Shown here: piece by piece, positions 1 to 7,274 of the stretch | Position numbering within the stretch: the stretch's first letter is position 1 | Layout: each line of letters begins with the position of its first letter | Source of the DNA: Oscillospiraceae bacterium | GTDB taxonomy: Bacteria > Bacillota > Clostridia > Oscillospirales > Ruminococcaceae | Assembly: GCA_003531585.1 (NCBI GenBank) | Contig: DQFX01000053.1 | Span: forward strand, 1,612 to 57,480 | Length of the DNA stretch: 55,869 bases | Direction of reading: 5' to 3' | The notes under the pieces: generated by a model | Seen by the model: only the letters and a program-made list of their open reading frames with translations | Databases searched by the model: none | What the model was told of the DNA's origin: nothing | Program-made: the position numbers and the translations under genes

Positions 1-82
1 CGCACTTTCCCGGTGCTTGATACTCAGCCTTTATTTGTTGTCAGCAGCCCCCGTTTCGTGGTCTGCGTGTAGTTCCTTGTAA

Positions 83-160
83 ACTGACCTAATCAAATGG
101 ATTGATAAATATTTCCGTGAAGATTATCCTTTCCCGGCTGATGATAAACAGGCTATATAA
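83..160 (+). pseudogene. C-terminal tail of an unidentified, broken gene
   Basis: A short open stretch reads as a plausible protein end (DLIKWIDKYFREDYPFP, then a stop at 158-160) and is followed within 5 nt by a terminator-like hairpin. The same frame has a stop at 80-82, and upstream a different frame (positions 1-69) looks equally protein-like. This suggests a frameshifted or decayed gene entering from the left edge. I do not recognise the family. Confidence 0.25.
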
Positions 161-164
161 GAAG

Positions 165-190
165 TACCCCGATTATTCGGGGTATTCTTA
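165..190 (+). terminator. Intrinsic terminator after the left-edge gene remnant
   Basis: Arms TACCCCGA (165-172) and TCGGGGTA (177-184) pair perfectly around a 4-nt loop and are followed by a T-rich tail. Confidence 0.6.
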
Positions 191-200
191 TTATTTGTTA

Positions 201-223
201 TTTTGAAAGTTAACTTTCAAAAT
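201..223. repeat. Perfect 22-bp palindrome, copy 1
   Basis: Positions 201-222 form an uninterrupted palindrome: TTTTGAAAGTT followed by its exact reverse complement. The same sequence plus one extra T recurs at 2001-2023, and the matches stop there on both sides. It could be a recombination or attachment site, or a regulator operator; the sequence alone does not decide. Confidence 0.75.
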
Positions 224-236
224 ATATGTTATATAC

Positions 237-280
237 TGGAATATTACCATTTTAGAGGTGTAGATTGTAACAATATTCCA
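237..280. repeat. Inverted repeat, 9-bp arms
   Basis: TGGAATATT (237-245) and AATATTCCA (272-280) are exact inverted copies separated by 26 nt. It lies between the palindrome and the hairpin cluster, in a stretch with no gene. Confidence 0.5.
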
Positions 281-333
281 ACAGACATTAAAACAGCCCC
301 CTGAGCCATTTCAGAGGGCGTATTGTGTAATGG

Positions 334-376
334 TAGCCCCCGTATTCCCCCGTATTACATGCGGGGGGCTTTTTTG
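334..376 (+). terminator. GC-rich hairpin with T run
   Basis: AGCCCCCGT on the left (335-343) pairs with GCGGGGGGCT (361-370), followed directly by TTTTTT. It has the form of an intrinsic terminator, although no gene ends immediately before it. Confidence 0.5.
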
Positions 377-498
377 TTTATGGCGCTTTTTTCGCCGATT
401 TATGACACGGCGCGACCGCCCCAGCGCTGACGCGCAAAGGGGCGGTCGGGAAGAGTTGTCATTGTCAGGTCTGGGCTTGCGCTGTCCGTTGGTCACTG

Positions 499-587
499 AT
501 CAGATCGGCGGAATGCTTCGCAGCGCCCTACTTATGTCATGAACTCAAACCTAACATAAGTAGGGCGCTGGGAACGCTTGATCTGAT
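499..587. repeat. Two-tier inverted repeat with 17-bp perfect stem
   Basis: The inner stem CAGCGCCCTACTTATGT (521-537) pairs perfectly with 554-570 around a 16-nt loop. An outer pair, ATCAGATC (499-506) and GATCTGAT (580-587), encloses it. There is no T tract, so it is not a normal terminator. Confidence 0.7.
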
Positions 588-712
588 TTATAGGCGCTTT
601 GATTTACGAGATCCGGGCTTATCGTCTTGTGTGGTTGTGATTTATGTCTGGGTCGAGGGCTGCGCGCCTTGCCATTGTTTAAAACGGCGCAAGGTGTCGC
701 CTGCGGGCGACG

Positions 713-843
713 TTTTATTTTTGGTCACCTTTATAGGTTCCTGCTCTTCTTTATCGCCCCTGGTAAAAAGGGGTGGTAGGACTTTTTACCAGGGGTGATA
801 AAGAAAGGAGAGCAGGAAGGTCAAACGGCGACCAAAAATAAAA
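713..843. repeat. Very long hairpin with about 47 bp paired
   Basis: Four stacked helices were paired by hand: 713-726 with 830-843 (14 bp, perfect), 738-746 with 810-818 (9 bp), 747-756 with 796-805 (10 bp including one G-U), and 757-770 with 782-795 (14 bp, perfect), closing on an 11-nt loop at 771-781. Between the outer and second helices is an asymmetric internal loop. No coding frame explains it. Positions 844-1000 downstream show nothing I can assign. Confidence 0.75.
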
Positions 844-1014
844 AGTTTTTCTAGTTGGTAGGATCGCAGGGATGATAAAATCCGAACTGGATAAAGACGG
901 ACACCGGACGCCCGGTTTAATTTGACCCGATGGAGCGCATGAACTCCAGAGGGCACACCAAAGGGAACGCCAATAACGGATAGCCCGAAATCAGACCGCA
1001 AGGAGATTGGAAAC

Positions 1015-1199
1015 ATGGATATGCCTAAGAACAATTTAACCGTAAGAGATTACATCATTATTCTGCAAGCACTCGAAGGTGTAAATTAAAACTCGTTGAT
1101 GAAGTCCCAATTTTGGACGAAGATCAAATCCCCCGGCATACTACTGAAATTGAGAAGATCGAAGAGCTGATTGAAAAAATTAAGAACGTAACCACATAA
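1015..1199 (+). pseudogene. Small mobile-element protein gene, apparently frameshifted
   Basis: An ATG at 1015 sits 9 nt behind AGGAG (1001-1005) and opens a 24-residue frame starting MDMPKNNLTVRDYII that stops at 1087-1089. From 1083 a neighbouring frame continues without a break to the stop at 1197-1199 as a charged, helix-like sequence containing EIEKIEELIEKIKN. Read together, these make one protein of about 61 residues with a one-base shift near 1080-1089. The overlap is not a canonical slippery heptamer, so a mutation or assembly indel is likelier than programmed frameshifting. The family is not recognised. It lies directly upstream of the SprT-like gene. Confidence 0.4.
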
Positions 1200-1242
1200 G
1201 AAAAGCCGTCAACGTTGGTCTAGAACGCTAACGGCAACCACC

Positions 1243-1281
1243 GAGGGGAACAGATAAAGCCTTGCGGGTCTGTTCCTCTTT
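1243..1281 (+). terminator. Hairpin terminator before the SprT-like gene
   Basis: AGGGGAACAGA (1244-1254) pairs with TCTGTTCCTCT (1269-1279) with one G-U, over a 14-nt loop, followed by a short T run. Confidence 0.5.
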
Positions 1282-1352
1282 ACTGGTGATTATACCACAA
1301 CCGCAAGAATTTGTCAAGACCCCGCCCAGAGCGAGGACGGAAAGGAACAGAA

Positions 1353-2006
1353 ATGCCAAGGATAAGATCAATCACTACTATAGCCGAACTCTCGGCGGGA
1401 ATGATGGCAGCGTTTAACGCCATCAACGAACACTACTATAACAGCGAGCTTGAAAAGCCCGTTATCACCTTTAAGGAAGGCAAGAAGAAAAAGGCTTACG
1501 GCTGGATCGAAACCCGCAAACAGTGGGTACAGGGTAAAAACGAACGCTACGATATCAACATCAGTGTCGATTATCTCGGCAACAGATCCGTTGATGAAAC
1601 GATCTCAACCCTTATGCATGAGATGGCTCACCTCTACAACCTTCAGAACGGGATCAAGGATACAACCAGAGCCGGACTATACCACAACAAGAAATTCAAG
1701 GAAACCGCAGAAGCTCACGGACTGCACATAGAATACAGCGAGCACATCGGCTGGAGCTTGACGAGCTTACCGGAGGAAACCAGAGCATGGATCAAGGAGA
1801 ACATCAACATAAAGGACATCAGGATCTACAAGCGTATAGCCGAAAAGGATTCCGGCAAAGAAACCAAGCCTAAACAGAGCATGAGAAAACTCATCTGCCC
1901 GAACTGCGGAGCAATCGCGAGAGTTACAAGCCCTGATACCCTGCTGATCTGTGGATCATGCTACAATGAGGAAGCAAAAGTTTTCTACTTACAAGAAGAA
2001 TTTTGA
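1353..2006 (+). CDS. SprT-like zinc metalloprotease domain protein
   Basis: This is a 217-residue protein with the zincin motif HEMAH in the context LMHEMAHLYNL, about residue 90, followed by a histidine-containing YHNKKF segment that fits the third metal ligand of SprT-like proteins. A C-terminal zinc ribbon has the pairs CPNC and CGSC. The family includes DNA-protein-crosslink proteases (SprT/Spartan), but versions of this size are common on conjugative elements and plasmids, where their role is not established. The ATG at 1353 is preferred because GGAAAGGA lies 6 nt upstream; the frame also extends to a TTG at 1311 without a ribosome site. The last codons run into the second palindrome copy. 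It is probably cargo or a maintenance gene of the decayed element. Confidence 0.8.
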   Translation: MPRIRSITTIAELSAGMMAAFNAINEHYYNSELEKPVITFKEGKKKKAYGWIETRKQWVQGKNERYDINISVDYLGNRSVDETISTLMHEMAHLYNLQNGIKDTTRAGLYHNKKFKETAEAHGLHIEYSEHIGWSLTSLPEETRAWIKENINIKDIRIYKRIAEKDSGKETKPKQSMRKLICPNCGAIARVTSPDTLLICGSCYNEEAKVFYLQEEF

Positions 2007-2023
2007 AAGTTAACTTTCAAAAT
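2001..2023. repeat. Perfect 22-bp palindrome, copy 2
   Basis: This is identical to 201-223. It overlaps the stop codon (2004-2006) of the SprT-like gene. The two copies bracket an approximately 1.8-kb module. Confidence 0.75.
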
Positions 2024-2039
2024 GGAAAGGATATGCACC

Positions 2040-2078
2040 ATGATTGAATATTGCGTATATAGAACTTATTACGCTTGA
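2040..2078 (+). pseudogene. Start of a truncated gene downstream of the SprT-like gene
   Basis: GGAAAGG (2024-2030) is well spaced before an ATG at 2040, but the frame ends after 12 codons (MIEYCVYRTYYA). It looks like the 5' end of the next gene in the same unit, cut off at about 2075 where minus-strand remnants begin. Confidence 0.35.
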
Positions 2079-2134
2079 CCTTATGAATAGTTAAGTTTGC
2101 TTTCTTTGCGTTCTGGAGGAACTCAAGCCACCAT

Positions 2135-2305
2135 TTAGAGGTAAATGAATTCATAGCCATAGCCGGCGCCGACCAGGACAAACCAAGACCGCCACTCTTC
2201 AATAAAGAGGCAATCAAAAAGACGGTCAAGAGCCTCTGAGATAGTCCAACCGCTTTGATCAGGCAGCAGCGAGATAGTCAGATAGTCGATTTTTGCGGAA
2301 ATCAT
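2135..2305 (-). pseudogene. Truncated replication-initiator-like gene (N-terminal part)
   Basis: The ATG at 2303-2305 overlaps the stop of the upstream P-loop gene remnant (ATGA overlap), so the two were one transcription unit. The 56 residues begin MISAKIDYLTISLLPD and include SWFVLVGAGYGYEF. This resembles the N-terminus of Rep_trans-type replication initiation factors, which start with a similar KIDxLTI strand. The frame stops at 2135, and a neighbouring frame stays protein-like down to about 2075. The Rep assignment is inference from a short segment; truncation is clear if the family call is right. Confidence 0.35.
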
Positions 2306-2675
2306 CTCTTTTTCACCTCCCTGCCAAGTCTGCGCTGCGTTTTCTTATCGCCGACAAGATCGGGAGCGAATCCGGTTCCGGCTCGGTTAGCAAGGATCTC
2401 CTCATCTGATATGTATTCCTTATCAAGCATGGAATCAACCATCTCAATAGTATCATACTTACTCCGCAGCTTGTCAGTCTGAACATAGCTGTAATATAAG
2501 CACGTCTGACCGCGGAGATCGTCTTACCTCCGCCGAACTTACCAATGAACAAATGAAGCCCCCAGTAATTGAACCTCGTCCAGCCTTTTTCCTTTATATA
2601 CTTGCCGAAGTCCTTGAAAATGTAATACCAGAACACAGGAGCAGCGCAAAAGGCTGCAAATATCGCACGTAACAT
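2302..2675 (-). pseudogene. P-loop ATPase remnant (Zot or conjugation type) with internal deletion
   Basis: The N-terminal segment has a hydrophobic stretch (AIFAAFCAAPVFWYYIF) and then a Walker A motif in LHLFIGKFGGGKT. About 15 residues later the frame changes. Another frame then reads as a clean C-terminus, containing KYDTIEMVDSMLDKEY and ending DKKTQRRLGREVKKR before the stop at 2302-2304. Together this gives only about 120 residues, whereas ATPases of this type usually have 300 or more. An internal out-of-frame deletion near 2490-2500 fits best. The product is expected to be non-functional. It may have served DNA transfer or assembly in the former element. Confidence 0.55.
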
Positions 2676-2683
2676 GATGATTT

Positions 2684-2741
2684 AAGTTTAACAGGTAATA
2701 AAACACCCAATAACACAGATTTCCTGTATTTTGTTAAACTT
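2684..2741. repeat. Inverted repeat, 10-bp arms
   Basis: AAGTTTAACA (2684-2693) and TGTTAAACTT (2732-2741) are exact inverted copies just upstream of the ATPase remnant start. They could be an operator of the lost unit. Confidence 0.45.
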
Positions 2742-2785
2742 GCTACTTGCATTATAATGATGTTTGTGATATAATTAAAAAGTAT

Positions 2786-2902
2786 GTGAGTCAAGATATC
2801 GTTTCACTGGATTGTAATCTTGCATATAATAAAAAGAAAACCATTTCTTTTGTGTCTGGTATCCAAAATGTAGATGGACAGGTTGAAAGTTTTTGTTTAT
2901 AA
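2786..2902 (+). other. Short open frame of doubtful coding value
   Basis: A GTG at 2786 opens a 38-codon frame (beginning VSQDIVSLDCNLAYNKKK) ending TAA at 2900-2902. TATAAT at 2770-2775 lies 17 bp after TTGCAT, which could be a promoter. There is no good ribosome site. It may be a decayed gene end. It falls in the otherwise gene-free gap 2676-3030, whose right part carries the transporter promoter. Confidence 0.2.
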
Positions 2903-2918
2903 AATTGGATTAAACCTA

Positions 2919-2947
2919 TTGACACAATATGTTTTGTATGTTATAAT
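2919..2947 (+). promoter_or_regulatory. Sigma-A promoter of the amino-acid transporter operon
   Basis: TTGACA (2919-2924) and TATAAT (2942-2947) are separated by exactly 17 bp. The leader contains a GTCAG/CTGAC hairpin (2967-2986) before the GTG start at 3031. No known riboswitch was recognised in it. Confidence 0.85.
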
Positions 2948-3030
2948 CTATGCATACCGAGAACAAGTCAGTTTATCGTATCTGACCTTTCCGTGGCATA
3001 CAAGACAATTAATATATACGGAGTGATGTT

Positions 3031-3684
3031 GTGGACTGGTCATTTATTCAGAAATTTACACCGATGTACGTTGAAGCCGCATGGCTGACGTTAGTTATCG
3101 GAGTTCTTGGTATAGTGCTTTCGATTGCAATTGGACTGATATGCGCTTGGGTTAAATACTACAAAGTGCCTGTCGCAAGGCAGATCGTTGCTGTTTATAT
3201 TGAGCTCTCCCGAAACACACCCCTAATCGTGCAGTTGTTTTTCCTTTATTTCGGTCTCCCGAAAGCGGGTATACTTCTGTCAAGCGAAGCATGCGGTGTT
3301 ATCGGTCTGGCTTTCCTGGGCGGAAGCTACATGGCAGAAAGCTTCCTAAGCGGTCTCAAGTCAGTTAACGATGTTCAGCTTGAAAGCGCCGAAAGCCTGG
3401 GACTTCACAGATGGCAGATCATGCGGTACATAGTTCTTCCGCAGGCTGCTTCAGTCTCTATCCCCGCTCTGGCGGCAAATGTTATCTTCCTTCTCAAGGA
3501 AACCAGCGTTTTCAGCGCGGTTTCTCTTGCAGACCTTATGTATGTTGCAAAGGACCTTATCGGAATGTACTACAACACAGGAGAAGCGCTGACGATGCTC
3601 GTTGCCGCTTACCTTGTAATAATCCTCCCGATATCCATTGTTTTCAGCATTTTAGAGAGGAGGGTTCGCCGTGCAGGGAATTGA
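3031..3684 (+). CDS. Polar amino-acid ABC transporter permease (first of two)
   Basis: This is a 217-residue integral membrane protein of the HisM/GlnP family, with about five membrane segments starting at residue 14. The cytoplasmic EAA-type loop that docks on the ATPase is visible as ESAESLGLHRWQIMRY with VLPQA following. The start is GTG at 3031, with GGAG at 3020-3023 as ribosome site. It overlaps the next permease gene by 14 nt. It forms the translocation pore as a heterodimer with that second permease. Substrate cannot be read from the permease; the binding protein downstream suggests an acidic or polar amino acid. Confidence 0.93.
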   Translation: MDWSFIQKFTPMYVEAAWLTLVIGVLGIVLSIAIGLICAWVKYYKVPVARQIVAVYIELSRNTPLIVQLFFLYFGLPKAGILLSSEACGVIGLAFLGGSYMAESFLSGLKSVNDVQLESAESLGLHRWQIMRYIVLPQAASVSIPALAANVIFLLKETSVFSAVSLADLMYVAKDLIGMYYNTGEALTMLVAAYLVIILPISIVFSILERRVRRAGN

Positions 3685-4342
3685 AGTCCTTTTCATGGGC
3701 AATAATATGCTGCGCCTGTGTGGTGGTCTCTGGGTAACTCTGAGACTTTCGCTCATCTCTATAGCTTTATCACTTGTTATCGGAGTTTTTGTCGGAGCGC
3801 TGATGCTTGTCAAGAATCCGGTAGTTAAGGTAATATGCCGCGTATATATAGAGATCGTCAGGATCATGCCCCAGCTCGTCTGGCTGTTCATTATATTCTT
3901 CGGCATAACGAAGATGACCAAAATAAACCTGAGCGGCGATACTGCGGCAGTCATTATGCTTACTATATGGGGAGCTTCCGAGGTAGGTGACCTTGTTCGC
4001 TCAGCATTTCAGTCTATCCCCTCTCATCAGTTTGAATCCGGGCTGTCGCTCGGACTCAGCAGACCTCAGCTTTATTTCTACGTCATATTTCCGCAGGCTC
4101 TCAGAGGTTTGGTTCCCGACATTATAAATCTTTCAACCCGTATGATCAAGACCACCGCGCTGGTTTCGCTCATCGGCGTTACGGAAGTGCTGAAAGTCGG
4201 AAAGCAGATCATTGACGCCAACCGTTTCGAATTCCCGAATGCGGCTTTGTGGGTTTACGCAGCAATATTCCTGATGTATTTTATAATTTGTTTTCCGCTT
4301 TCATTGCTATCAAGAAAGCTGACCAAAAGGAGGGGTGAATAA
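3671..4342 (+). CDS. Polar amino-acid ABC transporter permease (second)
   Basis: This 223-residue partner of the preceding permease has the same fold and a coupling loop FESGLSLGLSRPQLYFY with IFPQAL following. The GTG start at 3671 has GAGGAGG (3657-3663) in front and lies inside the end of the first permease, which suggests translational coupling. Its own end overlaps the ribosome site of the ATPase gene. Two different permease subunits in tandem are usual for glutamate/aspartate or glutamine importers. Confidence 0.93.
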   Translation: MQGIEVLFMGNNMLRLCGGLWVTLRLSLISIALSLVIGVFVGALMLVKNPVVKVICRVYIEIVRIMPQLVWLFIIFFGITKMTKINLSGDTAAVIMLTIWGASEVGDLVRSAFQSIPSHQFESGLSLGLSRPQLYFYVIFPQALRGLVPDIINLSTRMIKTTALVSLIGVTEVLKVGKQIIDANRFEFPNAALWVYAAIFLMYFIICFPLSLLSRKLTKRRGE

Positions 4343-4343
4343 C

Positions 4344-5105
<762 letters not shown>

Positions 5106-5184
5106 TGTGTAATCCAGTTTGCGCAGTTTTTTAAATAGGTAAACATATAAAACATAACAAAAGGAACAATTGGAGGACTAAGCT

Positions 5185-6066
5185 ATGAACACATTCAAGA
5201 AAATAGCATCTGTATTTGCTGCGGCAGCTATGGCGCTGTCCCTTGCAGCATGCTCTAACATCAACGGATCTTCTTCCGCTTCCGACAGCACCGATGATTC
5301 TTCTGCTGCCAGCGGATCTTACAGAACTGTTGATCAGATCAAGGAGAGCGGCGAGATCACTATCGGCGTTTTTTCTGATAAGAACCCATTTGGCTACGTT
5401 GACAACGACGGCAAATTCCAGGGCTACGATGTTTATTTTGCAGACCGTATCGCAAAGGACCTCGGCGTTGAGCTGAAGCTCGTTCCCGTTGAGGCTGCAA
5501 GCCGTGTAGAGTTCCTCGAGACTGCAAAGGTTGATATAATCCTCGCAAACTTCACCGTTACCGATGAGCGCAAGGAAAAGGTTGACTTCGCACTCCCCTA
5601 TATGAAAGTCGCTCTTGGCGTTGTTTCCCCTGATTCCGCTATAATCACCGACGCTGAGCAGCTTAACGGCAAGACTCTTATCGTAGTAAAGGGAACAACC
5701 GCTGAAAGCTACTTCACCGAGAATTATCCTGATGTGAAGCTCCAGAAGTACGACGAGTACAACGAGGCATACTCTGCTCTTCAGGACGGCCGCGGCGACG
5801 CATTCTCCACTGATAATACCGAGGTTCTCGCATGGTCAATGAATAACCCTGGATTCACAGTAGGCGTTGAGTCCCTGGGCAGCACCGACGCTATCGCTCC
5901 AGCTGTAACTAAGGGCAATGAGACCCTTCTGAACTGGATCAATGACGAGATCACCGCTCTTGCAGACGAGCAGTTCTTCCACGCTGACTACGATGCGACT
6001 CTCGCTTCCGTTTACGGCGACAATGTTGATAAGGACAGCCTTGTTGTTGAAGGCGGCGTAATGTAA
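5185..6066 (+). CDS. Amino-acid ABC transporter substrate-binding lipoprotein (family 3)
   Basis: This 293-residue protein has a lipoprotein signal (positive start, hydrophobic core, lipobox LAAC with Cys23), a Ser/Asp-rich linker, and then a periplasmic-binding-protein type II fold. The segment RVEFLETAKVDIILANFTVT matches solute-binding family 3. Close similarity of that motif to PEB1-type aspartate/glutamate binders makes an acidic amino acid a reasonable guess, but cystine or glutamine cannot be excluded. It is anchored outside the membrane. It lies 79 nt after the ATPase gene and ends the operon at a terminator. Confidence 0.92.
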   Translation: MNTFKKIASVFAAAAMALSLAACSNINGSSSASDSTDDSSAASGSYRTVDQIKESGEITIGVFSDKNPFGYVDNDGKFQGYDVYFADRIAKDLGVELKLVPVEAASRVEFLETAKVDIILANFTVTDERKEKVDFALPYMKVALGVVSPDSAIITDAEQLNGKTLIVVKGTTAESYFTENYPDVKLQKYDEYNEAYSALQDGRGDAFSTDNTEVLAWSMNNPGFTVGVESLGSTDAIAPAVTKGNETLLNWINDEITALADEQFFHADYDATLASVYGDNVDKDSLVVEGGVM

Positions 6067-6089
6067 TTACTAACTGAATAGGTTCTGGG

Positions 6090-6126
6090 AACTCCGCTGG
6101 GTGTAATGCTCGACGGAGTTTTTTAT
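6090..6126 (+). terminator. Terminator of the amino-acid transporter operon
   Basis: AACTCCG (6090-6096) and CGGAGTT (6114-6120) form the stem, followed by TTTTAT. Confidence 0.75.
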
Positions 6127-6164
6127 CTATAGTATATTATTAAACGCTATTTTATTATTTACGG

Positions 6165-6193
6165 TTGACTTTATAACTCATTTGATGTATAAT
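6165..6193 (+). promoter_or_regulatory. Sigma-A promoter of the zinc-ribbon membrane protein gene
   Basis: TTGACT (6165-6170) and TATAAT (6188-6193) have 17-bp spacing. GGGAGGT follows before the ATG at 6223. Confidence 0.8.
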
Positions 6194-6222
6194 AATATTA
6201 GGTTTGATTTGGGAGGTATGAT

Positions 6223-7053
6223 ATGAAAGTAAAATGCGATTATTGCGGCAGTTTTATTGAAGATACAGACGAGACCTGTCCCAACTGCGGAGCTGTAAAC
6301 TCACATCTGATGAGGAGCGCTGACGGAGTTCCCAAAACCATTGAGGAACTAAAAGCATTTGCAAAGGCGAAAAATCTCCCGCTTGAGGAAATGCGCTTCT
6401 TTATTGGAATCGACTACAAAGAGCCGAAAGCGTTTGGCATATACGAGGATTCTGACGGTAACTTCATTGTATACAAAAATAAAGGCGACGGTACCCGTGC
6501 AGAGCGTTATCGAGGCAAAGACGAAGCCTACGCGGTAAATGAGATCTACCAGAAGATGAAAACGGAGGTTCAGATACGCCGGGAAAAAAACGGCGCTTCC
6601 AGAACGGATGCGAGTAAAAAGGAAGAAACCGAATTCGGGGCGTTTCTCTATTATCTGAAGAAGTTGCTAAAGCCGCTTATTCCCGCTATCATCTTAGTTG
6701 TTGTTGGCGTTATATGCTTATGTATATCGAACAAAATGCCGGACAAGGGCTACTATAATTATAATGGCTCTTATTATTACTGCCTGGGTTCCGACTGGTA
6801 CAGATATGGCGACGGCTACTGGTACAGCACGTCTGTTGACGATGAGCTGTCAAGGAACTACAGCAGCTACTATGATGGAACGGAATACGAAAACGGCTAC
6901 GGTTACACTGATTTTGAGGACACCGATTATTACTCAAGCTACTTGGAAAGCAGCTCCAGTTACAACGATGACTGGGACGGTGACAACGGCGGCGACTGGG
7001 ATTACGGCGGAAACTGGGACGCCGGTGATACCAACTGGGACACCGACTGGTAA
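6223..7053 (+). CDS. Membrane-anchored zinc-ribbon protein with aromatic, acidic tail
   Basis: This 276-residue protein of unknown function has an N-terminal zinc ribbon (Cys5, Cys8, Cys19, Cys22), a soluble middle part containing a SHOCT-like or DUF-type charged region, one membrane helix at about 149-169 (IPAIILVVVGVICLCI), and a 107-residue tail with about 20 Tyr and 7 Trp among Gly, Asp, Asn and Ser. Such a tail is low-complexity and probably lies outside the cell if the ribbon is cytoplasmic (inference). It is a single-gene unit with its own promoter and terminator. The function is not recognised. The tail could be a wall-binding or phase-separating segment. Confidence 0.75.
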   Translation: MKVKCDYCGSFIEDTDETCPNCGAVNSHLMRSADGVPKTIEELKAFAKAKNLPLEEMRFFIGIDYKEPKAFGIYEDSDGNFIVYKNKGDGTRAERYRGKDEAYAVNEIYQKMKTEVQIRREKNGASRTDASKKEETEFGAFLYYLKKLLKPLIPAIILVVVGVICLCISNKMPDKGYYNYNGSYYYCLGSDWYRYGDGYWYSTSVDDELSRNYSSYYDGTEYENGYGYTDFEDTDYYSSYLESSSSYNDDWDGDNGGDWDYGGNWDAGDTNWDTDW

Positions 7054-7066
7054 TTAACAAAATATT

Positions 7067-7103
7067 GGTGGGCTGGGATTCTCAGCCCACTTGTACATTT
7101 TTA
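7067..7103 (+). terminator. Terminator after the zinc-ribbon membrane protein gene
   Basis: GTGGGCTG (7068-7075) pairs with CAGCCCAC (7083-7090), with a T-rich stretch after it. Confidence 0.75.
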
Positions 7104-7174
7104 TCTTCCCATTTGGAAATACTATTCTAAACTATCATTTCACTCAAGTTTCAGGAATTATTTCTGAAATTCTA

Positions 7175-7203
7175 TTGACAAATCGGACATAATGTGATAT
7201 AAT
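7175..7203 (+). promoter_or_regulatory. Sigma-A promoter of nifS-nifU
   Basis: TTGACA (7175-7180) and TATAAT (7198-7203) are separated by 17 bp. No IscR-type regulator gene is adjacent. Confidence 0.85.
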
Positions 7204-7274
7204 CCTAGTAGTTCGATAGGATATGTAAGATAACACTACCTGAACAAGAAATTAAAAGAAAGAATGGTGATTCC

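Larger units (their letters stand above)
296..711. other. Gene-free hairpin cluster, possible oriT, ssDNA origin or structured RNA
   Basis: No convincing gene is present here, but perfect hairpins follow one another. GCCCcCTGA/TCAGaGGGC spans 296-319. A GC stem ending in a T run spans 334-376. A 10-bp stem joins 413-422 to 439-448. A two-tier structure spans 499-587. GTCGCC-TGCG-GGCGAC spans 696-711. Dense structure of this kind is typical of plasmid or ICE transfer and replication origins, and also of large ornate noncoding RNAs of mobile elements. The assignment is inference. Confidence 0.5.

Noticed and set aside
883..955. Short ORF MIKSELDKDGHRTPGLI and an adjoining frame
   Set aside because: It stops after 17 codons, has no clear ribosome site and no partner frame that makes a convincing protein.
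786..1034. 82-codon minus-strand open frame next to the giant hairpin
   Set aside because: It runs through one arm of the hairpin and opposite a better plus-strand small gene; no ribosome site or family.
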